The notes: a model not told the origin generated them from the sequence alone. A DNA stretch of 64,000 nucleotides from Phyllobacterium brassicacearum (GCF_003010955.1 NZ_PGGO01000006.1:62001-126000); one strand, 5' to 3'. Shown: positions 43,278-52,670, counted from the stretch's first letter. Numbers and translations are program-made.

Positions 43278-43964
43278 ATGGCAATAGCCCCCAAAATCAC
43301 CGTTGTGGAGGACGAGGAAGCTTTGAGCGTTCTCCTCCGGTACAATCTTGAAGCTGAAGGCTATATTGTTGAGACGATTTCGCGCGGCGACGAAGCAGAA
43401 ATTGCGTTGCGCGAAAAAGTGCCTGACCTACTCATCCTCGACTGGATGCTGCCCGGACTGTCCGGTATCGAACTCTGCCGCCGCCTGAGAGCCAGGCGCG
43501 AGACAGAAATTCTTCCCATCATCATGCTGACTGCACGCGGCGAGGAAAGCGAGCGGGTACGGGGTCTTGCGACCGGCGCTGACGACTATATGGTCAAGCC
43601 GTTCTCGACCCCGGAACTTCTTGCCCGCATCAAGGCGATGCTGCGACGGGTCAATCCCAGCCTCCTGTCGCATGTCTTGAGCTTCGGCGATCTCAAGCTG
43701 GATCGCGAGCAGCACCGGGTGTTCCGTAAGGAACGCGAACTGAAACTCGGGCCGACGGAATTTCGCCTGCTGGAATTCCTGATGCAGTCTCCCGGGCGGG
43801 TTTTCTCGCGCGGCCAGCTGCTCGACAATGTCTGGGGCGCCGACATCTATGTCGACGACCGCACGGTTGACGTGCATGTTGGCCGCCTGCGCAAGGCGAT
43901 CAATATCGGGCGTTCGATCGACCCGATCCGCACGGTACGCGGTGCCGGATACTCGTTCGGTTAA
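43278..43964 (+). CDS. phoB: Phosphate response regulator PhoB
   Basis: A 228-residue OmpR-type regulator. The receiver has acidic residues in VVEDEEAL, the phospho-acceptor D55 in LLILDWMLPG and Lys in MVKPFSTPEL. The winged helix has LGPTEFRLLEFLMQSPGRVF and VDVHVGRLRKAI. It should bind the Pho box at 37557-37589. Its TAA stop shares the sequence TTAA with the stop of the convergent VWA gene. Confidence 0.95.
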   Translation: MAIAPKITVVEDEEALSVLLRYNLEAEGYIVETISRGDEAEIALREKVPDLLILDWMLPGLSGIELCRRLRARRETEILPIIMLTARGEESERVRGLATGADDYMVKPFSTPELLARIKAMLRRVNPSLLSHVLSFGDLKLDREQHRVFRKERELKLGPTEFRLLEFLMQSPGRVFSRGQLLDNVWGADIYVDDRTVDVHVGRLRKAINIGRSIDPIRTVRGAGYSFG

Positions 43965-45151
43965 TGCCTGTGCGATAGTTCGCGCGTCGCGTTCTCAATG
44001 CCCGAAAGGGTAAGCGGGTACATGCGGTGCGCGAAGATTTTGCGGATCATGGCCGTTGACGCCGTGTAGTCCCAGTAGTCTTGTTTGGTGGGATTGAGCC
44101 AGACCGTATTCTTCCACTGTTCAAGAACACGCGTGAGCCAGACCGCGCCGGCCGCCTCATTCCAGTGCTCGACCGAGCCACCGGGATGCGAGACCTCATA
44201 GGGGGCCATTGCCGCGTCACCGACGAAGATGACTTTATAGTCCGAGCCATATTTGTGGATGACATCGAGCGTGGGAATGCTCTCGGTATAGCGGCGGCGG
44301 TTGTCCTTCCACACACTCTCGTAGAGGCAATTGTGGAAGTAAAAGTATTCCATGTGCTTGAACTCGGAGCGTACCGCCGAGAACAGCTCTTCTGCTATCT
44401 TGACATGCTCGTCCATCGAGCCGCCGACATCGAAGAACATCAGGAGTTTCACATGGTTGCGCCGTTCTGGCCGGGTCAGGACGTCAAGAAAACCATGCTC
44501 GGCCGTGGATCTTATGGTTCCTGATAAATCGAGTTCGTCCTCGGCGCCCTCGCGGACCCAGCGCCGCAGCCGTTTCAAGGCGACTTTGATGTTGCGTGTT
44601 CCGAGCTCGACGCTGTCATCGAAATTCTTGAACTCCCGCCGGTCCCAAACCTTGACTGCGCGGTGGTGGCGGCTTTCATCCTGGCCGATCCGGACGCCCT
44701 CGGGGTTGTAGCCATAGGCGCCGAAGGGCGATGTGCCGGCCGTGCCTATCCATTTCGATCCACCCTGGTGGCGGCCTTTCTGTTCCTCAAGACGTTGACG
44801 CAGGGTTTCCATAAGCTTGTCGAAACCGCCCAGCGCTTCGATGAGTTTCTTCTCTTCCTCGGTCAGATGTTTTTCCGCCAGCCGCCGCAGCCATTCCTCG
44901 GGAAGATTGGCCACGTCGATGCCGCTTTCACCGCCGAGGGCTTCGATGCCCTTGAAAAAATGACCGAAAACCTGGTCGAAGCGGTCCATGTGCCGTTCGT
45001 CCTTCACGAGCGCGGATCTCGCCAGATAGTAGAAAGCCTCGACATCATAGGTCACGAGCCCTGCATCCATGCCCTCGAGCAGCGTCAGATATTCCCGCAA
45101 GGAAACGGGAACTTTCGCCGCTTTGAGTTCAAGGAAGAAGGGGAAGAACAT
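43961..45151 (-). CDS. VWA-domain protein, CoxE-like
   Basis: A 396-residue cytoplasmic protein of the VWA/CoxE-like group that partners MoxR-type ATPases in assembling or remodelling protein complexes. The metal site reads FFDVGGSMDEH: D241-x-G243-x-S245, so the first Ser of the canonical DxSxS is Gly. A charged helical region (residues 90-130) and an Arg-rich stretch precede the VWA domain. It follows a GNAT gene by 3 bp and a MoxR gene further upstream. Confidence 0.85.
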   Translation of the reverse strand: MFFPFFLELKAAKVPVSLREYLTLLEGMDAGLVTYDVEAFYYLARSALVKDERHMDRFDQVFGHFFKGIEALGGESGIDVANLPEEWLRRLAEKHLTEEEKKLIEALGGFDKLMETLRQRLEEQKGRHQGGSKWIGTAGTSPFGAYGYNPEGVRIGQDESRHHRAVKVWDRREFKNFDDSVELGTRNIKVALKRLRRWVREGAEDELDLSGTIRSTAEHGFLDVLTRPERRNHVKLLMFFDVGGSMDEHVKIAEELFSAVRSEFKHMEYFYFHNCLYESVWKDNRRRYTESIPTLDVIHKYGSDYKVIFVGDAAMAPYEVSHPGGSVEHWNEAAGAVWLTRVLEQWKNTVWLNPTKQDYWDYTASTAMIRKIFAHRMYPLTLSGIENATRELSHRH

Positions 45152-45154
45152 TAA

Positions 45155-45601
45155 TCAGACCATCTTTACATATTTGATGAACGGCGTGACCTTGGCGATG
45201 CGGTCATAGAGCTGGCGCGCGGTGACATTCTCCTCGTTGGTCGTCCAGTAGACAGAGTGTGCACCGGCCTTGGTTGCCTCAGTATGGACTGCCTCGATAA
45301 GGGCACGGCCGATACCTTGGCCACGTACGTCCGGATCGGCAAAGAGGTCCTGCAAGTAGCAGACGTTCTCGATGCTCCAGCAATGCCGATGAAACAGATA
45401 GTGGGTCAGGCCGACCGGCTTGCCGTCAAGTTCGGCGATAAAGCCGCGATATTCATGATCGCCGCCTGAAGTCAGCCGGGCGAATGTTGTCTGATAAACC
45501 TCTTCCGGAACGGTCGTTTCGTAAAAGGTCAGATAGCCAGTCCACAGCCGGCGCCAATCGGCTTCGTCAGACTTCTGTAAGGGGCGGATTGTTACACTCA
45601 T
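45155..45601 (-). CDS. GNAT-family N-acetyltransferase
   Basis: A 148-residue GCN5-type acetyltransferase. The acetyl-CoA loop is in DLFADPDVRGQGIGRALIEA (Q/R-x-x-G-x-G/A as RGQGIG), after the strand CYLQDLF, and the C-terminal ARQLYDRIAKVTPFIKY is typical of the fold. Substrate is unknown; it may acetylate a protein or small amine. It is inserted between the MoxR and VWA genes with gaps of 0 and 3 bp, so all three are one operon. Confidence 0.86.
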   Translation of the reverse strand: MSVTIRPLQKSDEADWRRLWTGYLTFYETTVPEEVYQTTFARLTSGGDHEYRGFIAELDGKPVGLTHYLFHRHCWSIENVCYLQDLFADPDVRGQGIGRALIEAVHTEATKAGAHSVYWTTNEENVTARQLYDRIAKVTPFIKYVKMV

Positions 45602-46444
45602 TTATCCTTGTCTCCTCGCTATGAATGCCAGCCGCTCGAAAAGATGTACGTCCTGTTCATTCTTGAGCAGTGCCCCATGCAGTTTGGGCAAAGCGTTCTT
45701 CGGGTCGGCGCGCAGATCTTCGGGGGCGATATCGTCGGCGACGAGCAACCTTATCCAGTCCAGCGCCTCGGATGTGGAGGGTTTCTTCTTGAGACCCGGG
45801 ACCTCACGAATTTCGTAAAATTGAGTGAGGGCGGCGCGAACAAGGTTCTGCTTGATGCCGGGATAGTGCACCTCGACAATCCTTGTCAGCATGTCAACGT
45901 CGGGGAACTTGATGTAGTGGAAGAAGCAGCGGCGCAGAAATGCGTCGGGCAATTCCTTTTCGTTGTTCGATGTTATGACCACGATCGGGCGATGCGCGGC
46001 GCGGATCGTCTCTCCGGTTTCGTAGACATAGAACTCATTGCGGTCGAGTTCCTGCAGCAGATCATTGGGGAATTCGATGTCCGCCTTGTCGATTTCGTCG
46101 ATCAAAAGGACGACTTTCCGGTCGGCCGTGAAGGCATCCCACAGCTTCCCGGGCTTGATGTAGTTGGTTATGTCGTTGAATCGTGCGTCGCCAAGCTGCG
46201 AATCCCGCAAGCGGCTGACGGCATCATATTCATAAAGGCCCTGCTGTGCCTTCGTCGTGGATTTGACGTTCCATTCGATCAAGTCGAGGCCGAGAGCAGA
46301 GGCAATCTGACGGGCAAGTTCTGTCTTACCGGTTCCAGGCTCGCCCTTGACAAGGAGCGGGCGCTCCAGGGCGATTGCCGCATTGACGGCCACCATCAAA
46401 TCCTTGTCGGCCACATAGGCCGCTGTTCCTTCAAACCGCATCAT
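45602..46444 (-). CDS. MoxR-family AAA+ ATPase
   Basis: A 280-residue ATPase of the MoxR/CoxD group with Walker A GEPGTGKTE, Walker B VVLLIDEIDKAD and sensor-1 ITSNNEKELPDAFLRRC with the Arg finger. It would act as a chaperone-like remodeler with the VWA protein. Start is ATG 46444 or the adjacent ATG 46441; AAAGG lies a few bases upstream. Confidence 0.9.
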   Translation of the reverse strand: MMRFEGTAAYVADKDLMVAVNAAIALERPLLVKGEPGTGKTELARQIASALGLDLIEWNVKSTTKAQQGLYEYDAVSRLRDSQLGDARFNDITNYIKPGKLWDAFTADRKVVLLIDEIDKADIEFPNDLLQELDRNEFYVYETGETIRAAHRPIVVITSNNEKELPDAFLRRCFFHYIKFPDVDMLTRIVEVHYPGIKQNLVRAALTQFYEIREVPGLKKKPSTSEALDWIRLLVADDIAPEDLRADPKNALPKLHGALLKNEQDVHLFERLAFIARRQG

Positions 46445-46551
46445 AGGTCCTTTCGTGATGGGGCGAGATTAGGGGCGTAGTGAAACAAGGGCAAGAGTAT
46501 GAAATTAGCCGACAACGCCACTAGTACAACACAGGCATCCGTCCTATATTT

Positions 46552-46719
46552 GCGTCGGCGCTCTGCGCTTCTCGACAGGAGAGACTTATTCCCCGGGGCC
46601 TTAATGATCCCTTAGGGAGCTGTCACTGAGGAGGCCCGTGGGCTTCTTCACACGGCGCCCACCTACTTTGTAGGTACCCGGGATCGACTTCTCCATCGGT
46701 TGTGTGGACGCCGCTTTTT
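46552..46719 (+). ncRNA. ssrS: 6S RNA
   Basis: A roughly 165-nt candidate that ends in CGCCGC-TTTTT. The outer arms pair (TGCGTCGGCG at the start with GACGCCGC at the end), then TCTCGACAGGAGAG and TTCTCC flank a central GC-rich region with CCCCGGGG and GGTACCCGGGATC. This long imperfect hairpin with an open centre is the shape of 6S RNA, which binds the housekeeping RNA polymerase. It is immediately upstream of the 5-FTHF cyclo-ligase gene, the usual 6S neighbour. A TATATT hexamer just before fits a -10. Ends are approximate. Confidence 0.78.
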
Positions 46720-46761
46720 ATTCCGTGCTCATCCCGAGCTGGCGTTTGCTGCCGGCGCCTC

Positions 46762-47379
46762 ATGAGATTCACTGTGAAGCACCATTCCCCCATCAAAGAA
46801 CTGAAGAAAAATCTGCGGCTGGAAGCCTTGGGCCGGCGCGATATCCTTGATGTCGGATATCGAATCGAGGCGTCGATGCGGATCGCGGACATTGGCCTGT
46901 CAGATTTTGAACTTGAGAGGGGAGCCATCGTCTCCGGATTCTGGCCCATCCGCTCGGAAGTGGATTTGCGCCCATTGCTTTTCGGATTTCGTGAGCGTGG
47001 AGCCCGGCTCTGCCTACCGGTAATCATCGACAAGCAGACTATTCTGTTCCGCGAGCTGGTGCGGGGAGTGCCCATGGTCGAGACCGGATTTGGCACGGCG
47101 GGGCCGCCGGAGGATGCTGTTGTTCTTGACCCTACTTTCATGCTGGTGCCCCTCGCGGCCTTTGATGCGCGCGGGCATCGTATCGGCTATGGAGCGGGCT
47201 ATTATGACCGCGCAATTGCGCGCTTGCAGGAGATAGGTGTCAATCCGCGGCTGATCGGCGTGGCGTTCGACTGTCAGGAGGTCGAAATCGTACCCGATGA
47301 GCCGCACGACATGCCACTGGAGGCCATCCTGACTGAAAGCGGGTTGCGCCGATTTGGCAGGACCGATAAAGCCAGTTAA
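46762..47379 (+). CDS. 5-formyltetrahydrofolate cyclo-ligase
   Basis: A 205-residue cytoplasmic enzyme that converts 5-formyl-THF to methenyl-THF with ATP. Motifs are the basic N-terminus (ELKKNLRLEALGRRD), the substrate segment FWPIRSEVDLRPLL, DPTFMLVPLAAFDARGHRIG and the nucleotide-binding GYGAGYYDRAI. I start at ATG 46762; the in-frame upstream extension lies in the 6S 3' region. It is directly followed by the YmdB-like gene. Confidence 0.93.
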   Translation: MRFTVKHHSPIKELKKNLRLEALGRRDILDVGYRIEASMRIADIGLSDFELERGAIVSGFWPIRSEVDLRPLLFGFRERGARLCLPVIIDKQTILFRELVRGVPMVETGFGTAGPPEDAVVLDPTFMLVPLAAFDARGHRIGYGAGYYDRAIARLQEIGVNPRLIGVAFDCQEVEIVPDEPHDMPLEAILTESGLRRFGRTDKAS

Positions 47380-47443
47380 CAATTGCAAACCCGCGAGGCT
47401 TAGAGGCTTTGGAAACGGGAGTGTCGTATCAGGATGTGCACGC

Positions 47444-48268
47444 GTGAGATTACTTTTTCTTGGTGACATGGTTGGGCGCTCGGGCCGAACGGCCGTCTAT
47501 GAGCAATTACCGGGTCTGATATCCGATCTGAAACTCGACTTCACCATTGTCAACGGCGAGAACGCCGCGGGCGGCTTTGGCATCACCGAGGAAATCTTCC
47601 ACGATACGATCAATGCCGGCGCTGACGTCGTCACGACGGGTAATCACGTCTGGGATCAGCGCGAGGCGCTGGTCTTCGCGGCGCGGGAACAACGCTTTCT
47701 GCGTCCGGCGAATTTTCCGCTCGGCACGGCGGGAAAGGGTTCGGGGGTGTTTCTTGCCAAGAACGGCGCCCGGGTTCTCGTTTCAAACATCATGGGCCGG
47801 GTTTTCATGCACCCGGACCTGCATGACCCCTTCACGATCGCCGAGGAAATCCTGGCCGCATGTCCGCTGGGCGAACAGGCCGATGCAGTGGTCTTTGATT
47901 TCCATGCGGAAGCCACCAGTGAAAAGCAGTGTTTCGGTCATTTTGTCGACGGCCGCGCCAGCTTTGTCGTTGGTACCCACACGCATGTGCCTACGGCAGA
48001 TGCCCAGATCCTGAACGGTGGCACCGCCTATATGTCCGATGCGGGCATGTGCGGTGATTACGATTCATCGCTGGGAATGGACAAGGAAGAGCCGCTCAAC
48101 CGCTTTCTGTCAAAAGTGCCGAAGGGCAGGTTTGAAGCGGCAAGCGGCAAGGCCACGATCTGCGGCGTCGGGGTCGAGATTTCCGACCGCACCGGGCTGG
48201 CTGAAAAGATCGCGCCGTTGCGACTTGGCCCGAGACTTGAAGAAACAATCCCCTCTTTCTGGAAATGA
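47444..48268 (+). CDS. YmdB-family metallophosphoesterase
   Basis: A 274-residue dinuclear-metal phosphodiesterase of the TIGR00282/YmdB group. Metal ligands are visible in FLGDMVGRSGR, NGENAAGGFG, TTGNHVWDQREAL, DFHAEATSEK and VVGTHTHVPTADA. YmdB of Bacillus hydrolyses cyclic nucleotides, so a nucleotide second messenger is possible. The start is GTG 47444, with AGGAT upstream, since family proteins begin at the first strand (RLLFLGD). Confidence 0.9.
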   Translation: MRLLFLGDMVGRSGRTAVYEQLPGLISDLKLDFTIVNGENAAGGFGITEEIFHDTINAGADVVTTGNHVWDQREALVFAAREQRFLRPANFPLGTAGKGSGVFLAKNGARVLVSNIMGRVFMHPDLHDPFTIAEEILAACPLGEQADAVVFDFHAEATSEKQCFGHFVDGRASFVVGTHTHVPTADAQILNGGTAYMSDAGMCGDYDSSLGMDKEEPLNRFLSKVPKGRFEAASGKATICGVGVEISDRTGLAEKIAPLRLGPRLEETIPSFWK

Positions 48269-48344
48269 GTCGACCGACGCTGGCGCGGCCCTTTAAGTCG
48301 TGCCTTCGGTTTGCACCATCCGGGCCAACATAGGAACGACCCCC

Positions 48345-49100
48345 ATGGAAGCGCTTCTCTCCCACTTCGATTTCATCTTTCAGCCTGCCGGCCTCATTGC
48401 CCTTGTCACGCTTGTTGTGATGGAGGTTGTGCTAGGCATCGACAATCTCATCTTCATTTCGATCCTTACCAATAAGCTGCCGCAGGAACAGCAGGCGCGT
48501 GCCCGTCGTCTCGGCATCAGCGCAGCGCTCATTTTGCGCCTGGCCCTGTTGTTCACCATTTCGATCATCGTGCAGTTAACGGAGCCAGTGTTTGAAGCCT
48601 TCGGTCATGGCTTTTCGTGGCGCGACATGATCCTGATCGCTGGCGGTCTCTTCCTGGTGTGGAAGGCGACGAAGGAAATTCATCACACAGTCGATCATGA
48701 GGATGCCAAGGATGATGTGATCGGCAAGGCGGTCAATCTGACGATGGGCGCGGCGATCACACAGATTTTGGTGCTCGATCTCGTATTTTCGGTGGACTCG
48801 ATCATTACAGCGGTTGGTATGACCGATGAAATCGCCATCATGGTGATTGCGGTGCTGGCAGCTGTTACGGTCATGTTGCTCGCTGCCGAACCACTGTCGA
48901 GATTCATTGCCGCTAATCCAACCATCGTCATGCTCGCCCTTGGCTTTCTCTTGATGATCGGCATGACGCTGATCGCCGACGGATTTGGCTTCCACGTGCC
49001 GAAAGGTTACATCTACGCGGCGATGGGGTTCTCGGCTCTTGTCGAGGGGCTCAACATGCTGGCACGTCGAAGAAGGAAGAAAGCGCAAGCTGCAAAGTAA
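48345..49100 (+). CDS. TerC-family integral membrane protein
   Basis: A 251-residue protein with seven or eight helices. The metal-site motifs are [19 protein letters not shown] and [19 protein letters not shown]. TerC relatives load or export metal ions such as manganese. AGGAA precedes ATG 48345. It is in tandem with the YmdB and BioY genes. Confidence 0.92.
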   Translation: MEALLSHFDFIFQPAGLIALVTLVVMEVVLGIDNLIFISILTNKLPQEQQARARRLGISAALILRLALLFTISIIVQLTEPVFEAFGHGFSWRDMILIAGGLFLVWKATKEIHHTVDHEDAKDDVIGKAVNLTMGAAITQILVLDLVFSVDSIITAVGMTDEIAIMVIAVLAAVTVMLLAAEPLSRFIAANPTIVMLALGFLLMIGMTLIADGFGFHVPKGYIYAAMGFSALVEGLNMLARRRRKKAQAAK

Positions 49101-49128
49101 TCAACATTTGTATAAGGACGCCATTTCA

Positions 49129-49710
49129 ATGAATCATCACATGCTCTCCGGCGCTTTCGTTCCCCTGAAACTTGCCGATCGCTCGCTTGCGTACAAGACG
49201 CTGGCGGTGTTGATCGGCACGGTGTTTCTTGCCGTCAGTTCCTGGATCGAGGTGCCAATGTATCCGGTGCCAGTGACGATGCAGACATTCGTGGTGACCA
49301 TGGTCGGCGCGCTATACGGCTGGCGCCTTGGAGGCTTGACGGTTATGGCGTGGCTCGCAGAAGCTTTGATCGGGTTTCCGGTGCTTGCTGGCGGGGCAGG
49401 CGGCTTGGCGCATTTTGCCGGACCGACGGCGGGATACCTCTTTGCGTTTCCAGTCGTAGCTGCTTTCGTTGGTTTCCTCGCTGAGCGTGGCCTGACGCGC
49501 AACCCGTTCGTCTCATTCGCGGTGATGCTACTCGGTAACGTGCTGTGCCTTGCGCTCGGCGCATCGTGGCTCGCAAACATGATCGGTTTTGAGAAGGCCT
49601 GGACGTTTGGCGTCGCACCATTCATCATTGGCGGTGTACTCAAATCAGCTCTGGCAGCGGCAACGATCGAACTTCTTCGCCGCTCAGGAATCATGGTCCG
49701 TCTCTCTTGA
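49129..49710 (+). CDS. bioY: Biotin transporter BioY
   Basis: A 193-residue membrane protein, the S-component of a biotin ECF importer. The signature VPMYPVPVTMQTFVVTMVGA and AGGAGGLAHFAGPTAGYLFA are characteristic of BioY. No bioM or bioN gene lies here, so it may work alone or with distant partners. ATG 49129 is used. The stop TGA overlaps the TTG start of the next gene (TTGA). I found no perfect BioR site upstream. Confidence 0.91.
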   Translation: MNHHMLSGAFVPLKLADRSLAYKTLAVLIGTVFLAVSSWIEVPMYPVPVTMQTFVVTMVGALYGWRLGGLTVMAWLAEALIGFPVLAGGAGGLAHFAGPTAGYLFAFPVVAAFVGFLAERGLTRNPFVSFAVMLLGNVLCLALGASWLANMIGFEKAWTFGVAPFIIGGVLKSALAAATIELLRRSGIMVRLS

Positions 49711-50132
49711 CGATAAGACTTCGCCCGCATCACCTGCTCTGCGTGCTGACCTATGTCGGTAAAGGATACAGCCCGGCTTTTACCGCCAATTACGACAAGG
49801 TCATTTCCAGGCTTGCAGCGGGCGAAGGTATCCTGATCCAGGACGGACCTGACGATATATGCCAGCCTCTCCTGGCTTCGGATGAACCTCACTGCTTGCT
49901 TGACAGCGTCGTTGAGCGCGATGCCAAGGCAAGGCACGACGTTGGCCACCTGCTCGGCCGATCTCTCCATGCCAGCGATGTCGTCAAGCTCGACAACAGA
50001 ATGCTCGGCCACATGCGCGAGGCCTTCCTGAACGGCAGGACGCGAGCTGCGTGCAGCGGTTGCGAGTGGTTTGACCTTTGCTCGGCCGTTTCAGCAACCG
50101 GCTACCGCGATACCCGTCTCAAGCTATCCTGA
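49707..50132 (+). CDS. DUF1284 domain protein
   Basis: A 141-residue protein of the DUF1284 family. It starts TIRLRPHHLLCVLTYVGKGY, and has Cys at about positions 12, 52 and 63 plus a CSGCEWFDLC cluster near 116-125. The clustered Cys suggest an iron-sulphur or zinc site. Its TTG start overlaps the bioY stop, so production is coupled to BioY, and a link to biotin is inferred from this alone. Confidence 0.8.
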   Translation: MTIRLRPHHLLCVLTYVGKGYSPAFTANYDKVISRLAAGEGILIQDGPDDICQPLLASDEPHCLLDSVVERDAKARHDVGHLLGRSLHASDVVKLDNRMLGHMREAFLNGRTRAACSGCEWFDLCSAVSATGYRDTRLKLS

Positions 50133-50299
50133 AAAATACTGTGACAGCTAAACACGCTTGTGCGCTGGACGAGACGCCGGTTTTTACCTATAAGGGCGCC
50201 ATTCCAGAAGCATGTCTCCGCTCGGTGCCGCCCGCAGCTATATTTTGCAGGGCCCCTGACGCGGAACATCAGCAACCGTATTAAGCTCGCAGGGGTGCC

Positions 50300-51049
50300 A
50301 TGGCAGGCCATTCACAGTTCAAGAACATCATGCACCGCAAAGGGCGTCAGGACGCCGTTCGGTCGAAAATCTTCTCCAAGCTCGGGCGCGAAATCACTGT
50401 CGCTGCCAAGCAGGGTCTGCCTGATCCGGCAATGAACCCGCGACTGCGCCTGGCCGTTCAAAATGCCAGGGCGCAGTCGATGCCCAAGGACAATATTGAG
50501 CGCGCTATCAAGAAGGCCGCAGGCGGCGATGCCGACAACTACGAAGAAGTGCGTTACGAAGGTTATGGCCCGGGCGGTGTGGCTGTCATCGTCGAGGCCT
50601 TGACGGACAATCGCAATCGTACTGCCTCGAATGTTCGGGCTGCCTTCACCAAGGCCGGTGGTGCCATGGGCGAGACCGGATCGGTTGGCTTCATGTTCAA
50701 CCGGGTCGGGGAAATCACGTACAAGCCGGAAGCCGGCAGTGCTGACAAGGTCATGGAAGCTGCAATCGAGGCCGGCGCTGATGACGTTTCGAGCGATGAG
50801 GATGGCCACGTCATCCTGTGCGCTTTCGAAGATATCGGCGAGGTATCAAAGGCGCTGGAAGGCGTGCTTGGCGAAGCGGAATCGATCAAGGCGATCTGGA
50901 AGCCCCAGACGACTGCTCCAGTCGATGAGGAAAAGGCCCAGTCAGTCCTGCGATTGATCTCGACGCTCGATGATGATGACGATGTTCAGAACGTCTATGC
51001 GAATTTCGAGGTAAGCGACGAGGTCCTGGCAAAGTTGAGTGCTGCCTGA
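50300..51049 (+). CDS. YebC/PmpR-family protein
   Basis: A 249-residue protein with the family start [20 protein letters not shown] and [20 protein letters not shown]. YebC-type proteins bind DNA in some bacteria, and recent work in others links them to ribosomal translation of proline stretches. It lies alone, followed by a clear terminator. In many related genomes ruvCAB follows; here it does not. Confidence 0.94.
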   Translation: MAGHSQFKNIMHRKGRQDAVRSKIFSKLGREITVAAKQGLPDPAMNPRLRLAVQNARAQSMPKDNIERAIKKAAGGDADNYEEVRYEGYGPGGVAVIVEALTDNRNRTASNVRAAFTKAGGAMGETGSVGFMFNRVGEITYKPEAGSADKVMEAAIEAGADDVSSDEDGHVILCAFEDIGEVSKALEGVLGEAESIKAIWKPQTTAPVDEEKAQSVLRLISTLDDDDDVQNVYANFEVSDEVLAKLSAA

Positions 51050-51076
51050 TCCCAGACAGACAACTCTTGTCTAAAC

Positions 51077-51116
51077 AAATCCCGCCAGCCGAAAGTCTGG
51101 CGGGATTTGCGTTTTT
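51077..51116 (+). terminator. Intrinsic terminator after yebC
   Basis: A 12-bp stem, AAATCCCGCCAG with its complement, encloses an 8-base loop and is followed by GCGTTTTT. It begins 28 bp past the yebC stop and serves the plus strand; the convergent permease gene ends at 51121. Confidence 0.85.
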
Positions 51117-51120
51117 GGGT

Positions 51121-52545
51121 TCAGTTTACAGGGCCATCGCCGCCAATGGCTTCCATATCCGGTTCCGCGGGCACGACACCTGTGGCGCGGTTGATGAGAA
51201 TGGTCACCACCCACAAGACGACACCGATGCCGATTAATATCCCGGCAATTTTGTATTGCACCGGATCGCGCCCGGTCCATGGTCCTGCAAAGAAGGCGCA
51301 GGAGATGGCACCCAGGACCGGCAGGAATGTCGGCGTGCGGAAATGCTCGTGGTCAACTGTTTCGCGCCGCAGCACGAGGACGGCGATATTGACGATTGTG
51401 AAGACGAACAACAACAGCAGCGCAGTTGTACCGCCCAACGCCGGAACCCCTCCGACGAACATGATCAGGCAAAATGCGAGGAGCGTTGTGAAAGCAATTG
51501 CCAGATAAGGTGTGCGACGCGTTGGATGTACCTTGCCGAACAAAGGTGGAAGCACATGTTCGCGGCTCATGCCGTATACCAGGCGGCTCGCCATCAGCAT
51601 ATTGATCAACGCGCTGTTGGCGACAGCAAACATGGTGATGAAGCCGAAAATCCACAACGGGAAATTGGGTGCACCGGCCTGCACAACCTTAAGCAAGGGT
51701 GTCTCTCCTTGTCCGAGATCAGCGGGTGCAACCAGGGTGATCGCCGATATCGATACCAGTACATAGATTGCCCCGGTTATAAACAGACCCGCGAGGAGAA
51801 CCTTTGGGAAGATGCCTGACGGGTTCTTGCATTCCTCGGCCATATTGACAGAGTCTTCGAATCCCACCATGGCGAAGAAGGCGAGGGTCGTGGCGGCCAT
51901 GACGGACCAGAAGACGCTGGAATCAGGCGTGGTGGCGAATTGGGTAATGCGCGATACATCACCCTGGCCCCCGAAAATGGCCCAGAGTCCAATGAAGATA
52001 ATAATCAGCAGACCGGTTAGTTCGACGACGGTCAGGACAACATTGGCCTTCACGCTCTCGCCAACCCCGCGGAAATTCACGGCAGCCACGAGGGCCATGA
52101 AACCGAGCGCGACGAGCGTGATCCCGACACCCGTCTCAAGGTTGAGCTGGAATGCTCCGGAGAGGTTGGCCGCGAAAGCGCGAGACGCCGTCGATGCGGA
52201 TGTGATGCCTGAGCACATGACAGTGAAGGCGACAATGAACGTGACGAAATGGATGCCGAACGCCTTGTGCGTGTAGAGTGCCGCGCCGGCTGCCTTGGGA
52301 TATTTTGTAACCAGCTCCAGATAGCTGAACGCAGTGACGACTGCCACGATGAACGCCACAAGAAAGGGCAGCCAGACGACGCCGCCAACCTGTTTTGCTA
52401 CCTGTCCAGTGAGGGCGTAAATGCCGGTGCCGAGAATGTCACCCACGATGAAGAGGAGTAGCAGCCAGGGGCCCATGACCCTGTGAAGACTTGGCTCAAT
52501 CGCCGTCCCCGAAGCCGCGTTGCTACCTGAAGTCGTGTCGGTCAT
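51121..52545 (-). CDS. APC-superfamily amino-acid permease
   Basis: A 474-residue transporter with 12 predicted helices. The first helix has the substrate motif LLLLFIVGDILGTGIYALTG, and the loop FFAMVGFEDSVNMAEECKNP is typical of cationic or other amino-acid permeases. It could also be an exporter or exchanger. Monocistronic on the minus strand. Confidence 0.9.
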   Translation of the reverse strand: MTDTTSGSNAASGTAIEPSLHRVMGPWLLLLFIVGDILGTGIYALTGQVAKQVGGVVWLPFLVAFIVAVVTAFSYLELVTKYPKAAGAALYTHKAFGIHFVTFIVAFTVMCSGITSASTASRAFAANLSGAFQLNLETGVGITLVALGFMALVAAVNFRGVGESVKANVVLTVVELTGLLIIIFIGLWAIFGGQGDVSRITQFATTPDSSVFWSVMAATTLAFFAMVGFEDSVNMAEECKNPSGIFPKVLLAGLFITGAIYVLVSISAITLVAPADLGQGETPLLKVVQAGAPNFPLWIFGFITMFAVANSALINMLMASRLVYGMSREHVLPPLFGKVHPTRRTPYLAIAFTTLLAFCLIMFVGGVPALGGTTALLLLFVFTIVNIAVLVLRRETVDHEHFRTPTFLPVLGAISCAFFAGPWTGRDPVQYKIAGILIGIGVVLWVVTILINRATGVVPAEPDMEAIGGDGPVN

Positions 52546-52670
52546 CGGGTTTTCCCTCCCTTGAAAGCAGATAAGCGTGGGAAAAAGCTATTGGCGAATC
52601 AGCAACTTGTCAAACAACCTCGCACGTCATTGCGTTGCGCCGCATCGCGTCACTGCCAATTTTGAACAAA

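Noticed and set aside
49101-49128. Possible BioR site upstream of bioY
   Set aside because: TTTGTATAAGG has only partial likeness to the TTATnnATAA palindrome, and the gap to the upstream gene is only 28 bp.
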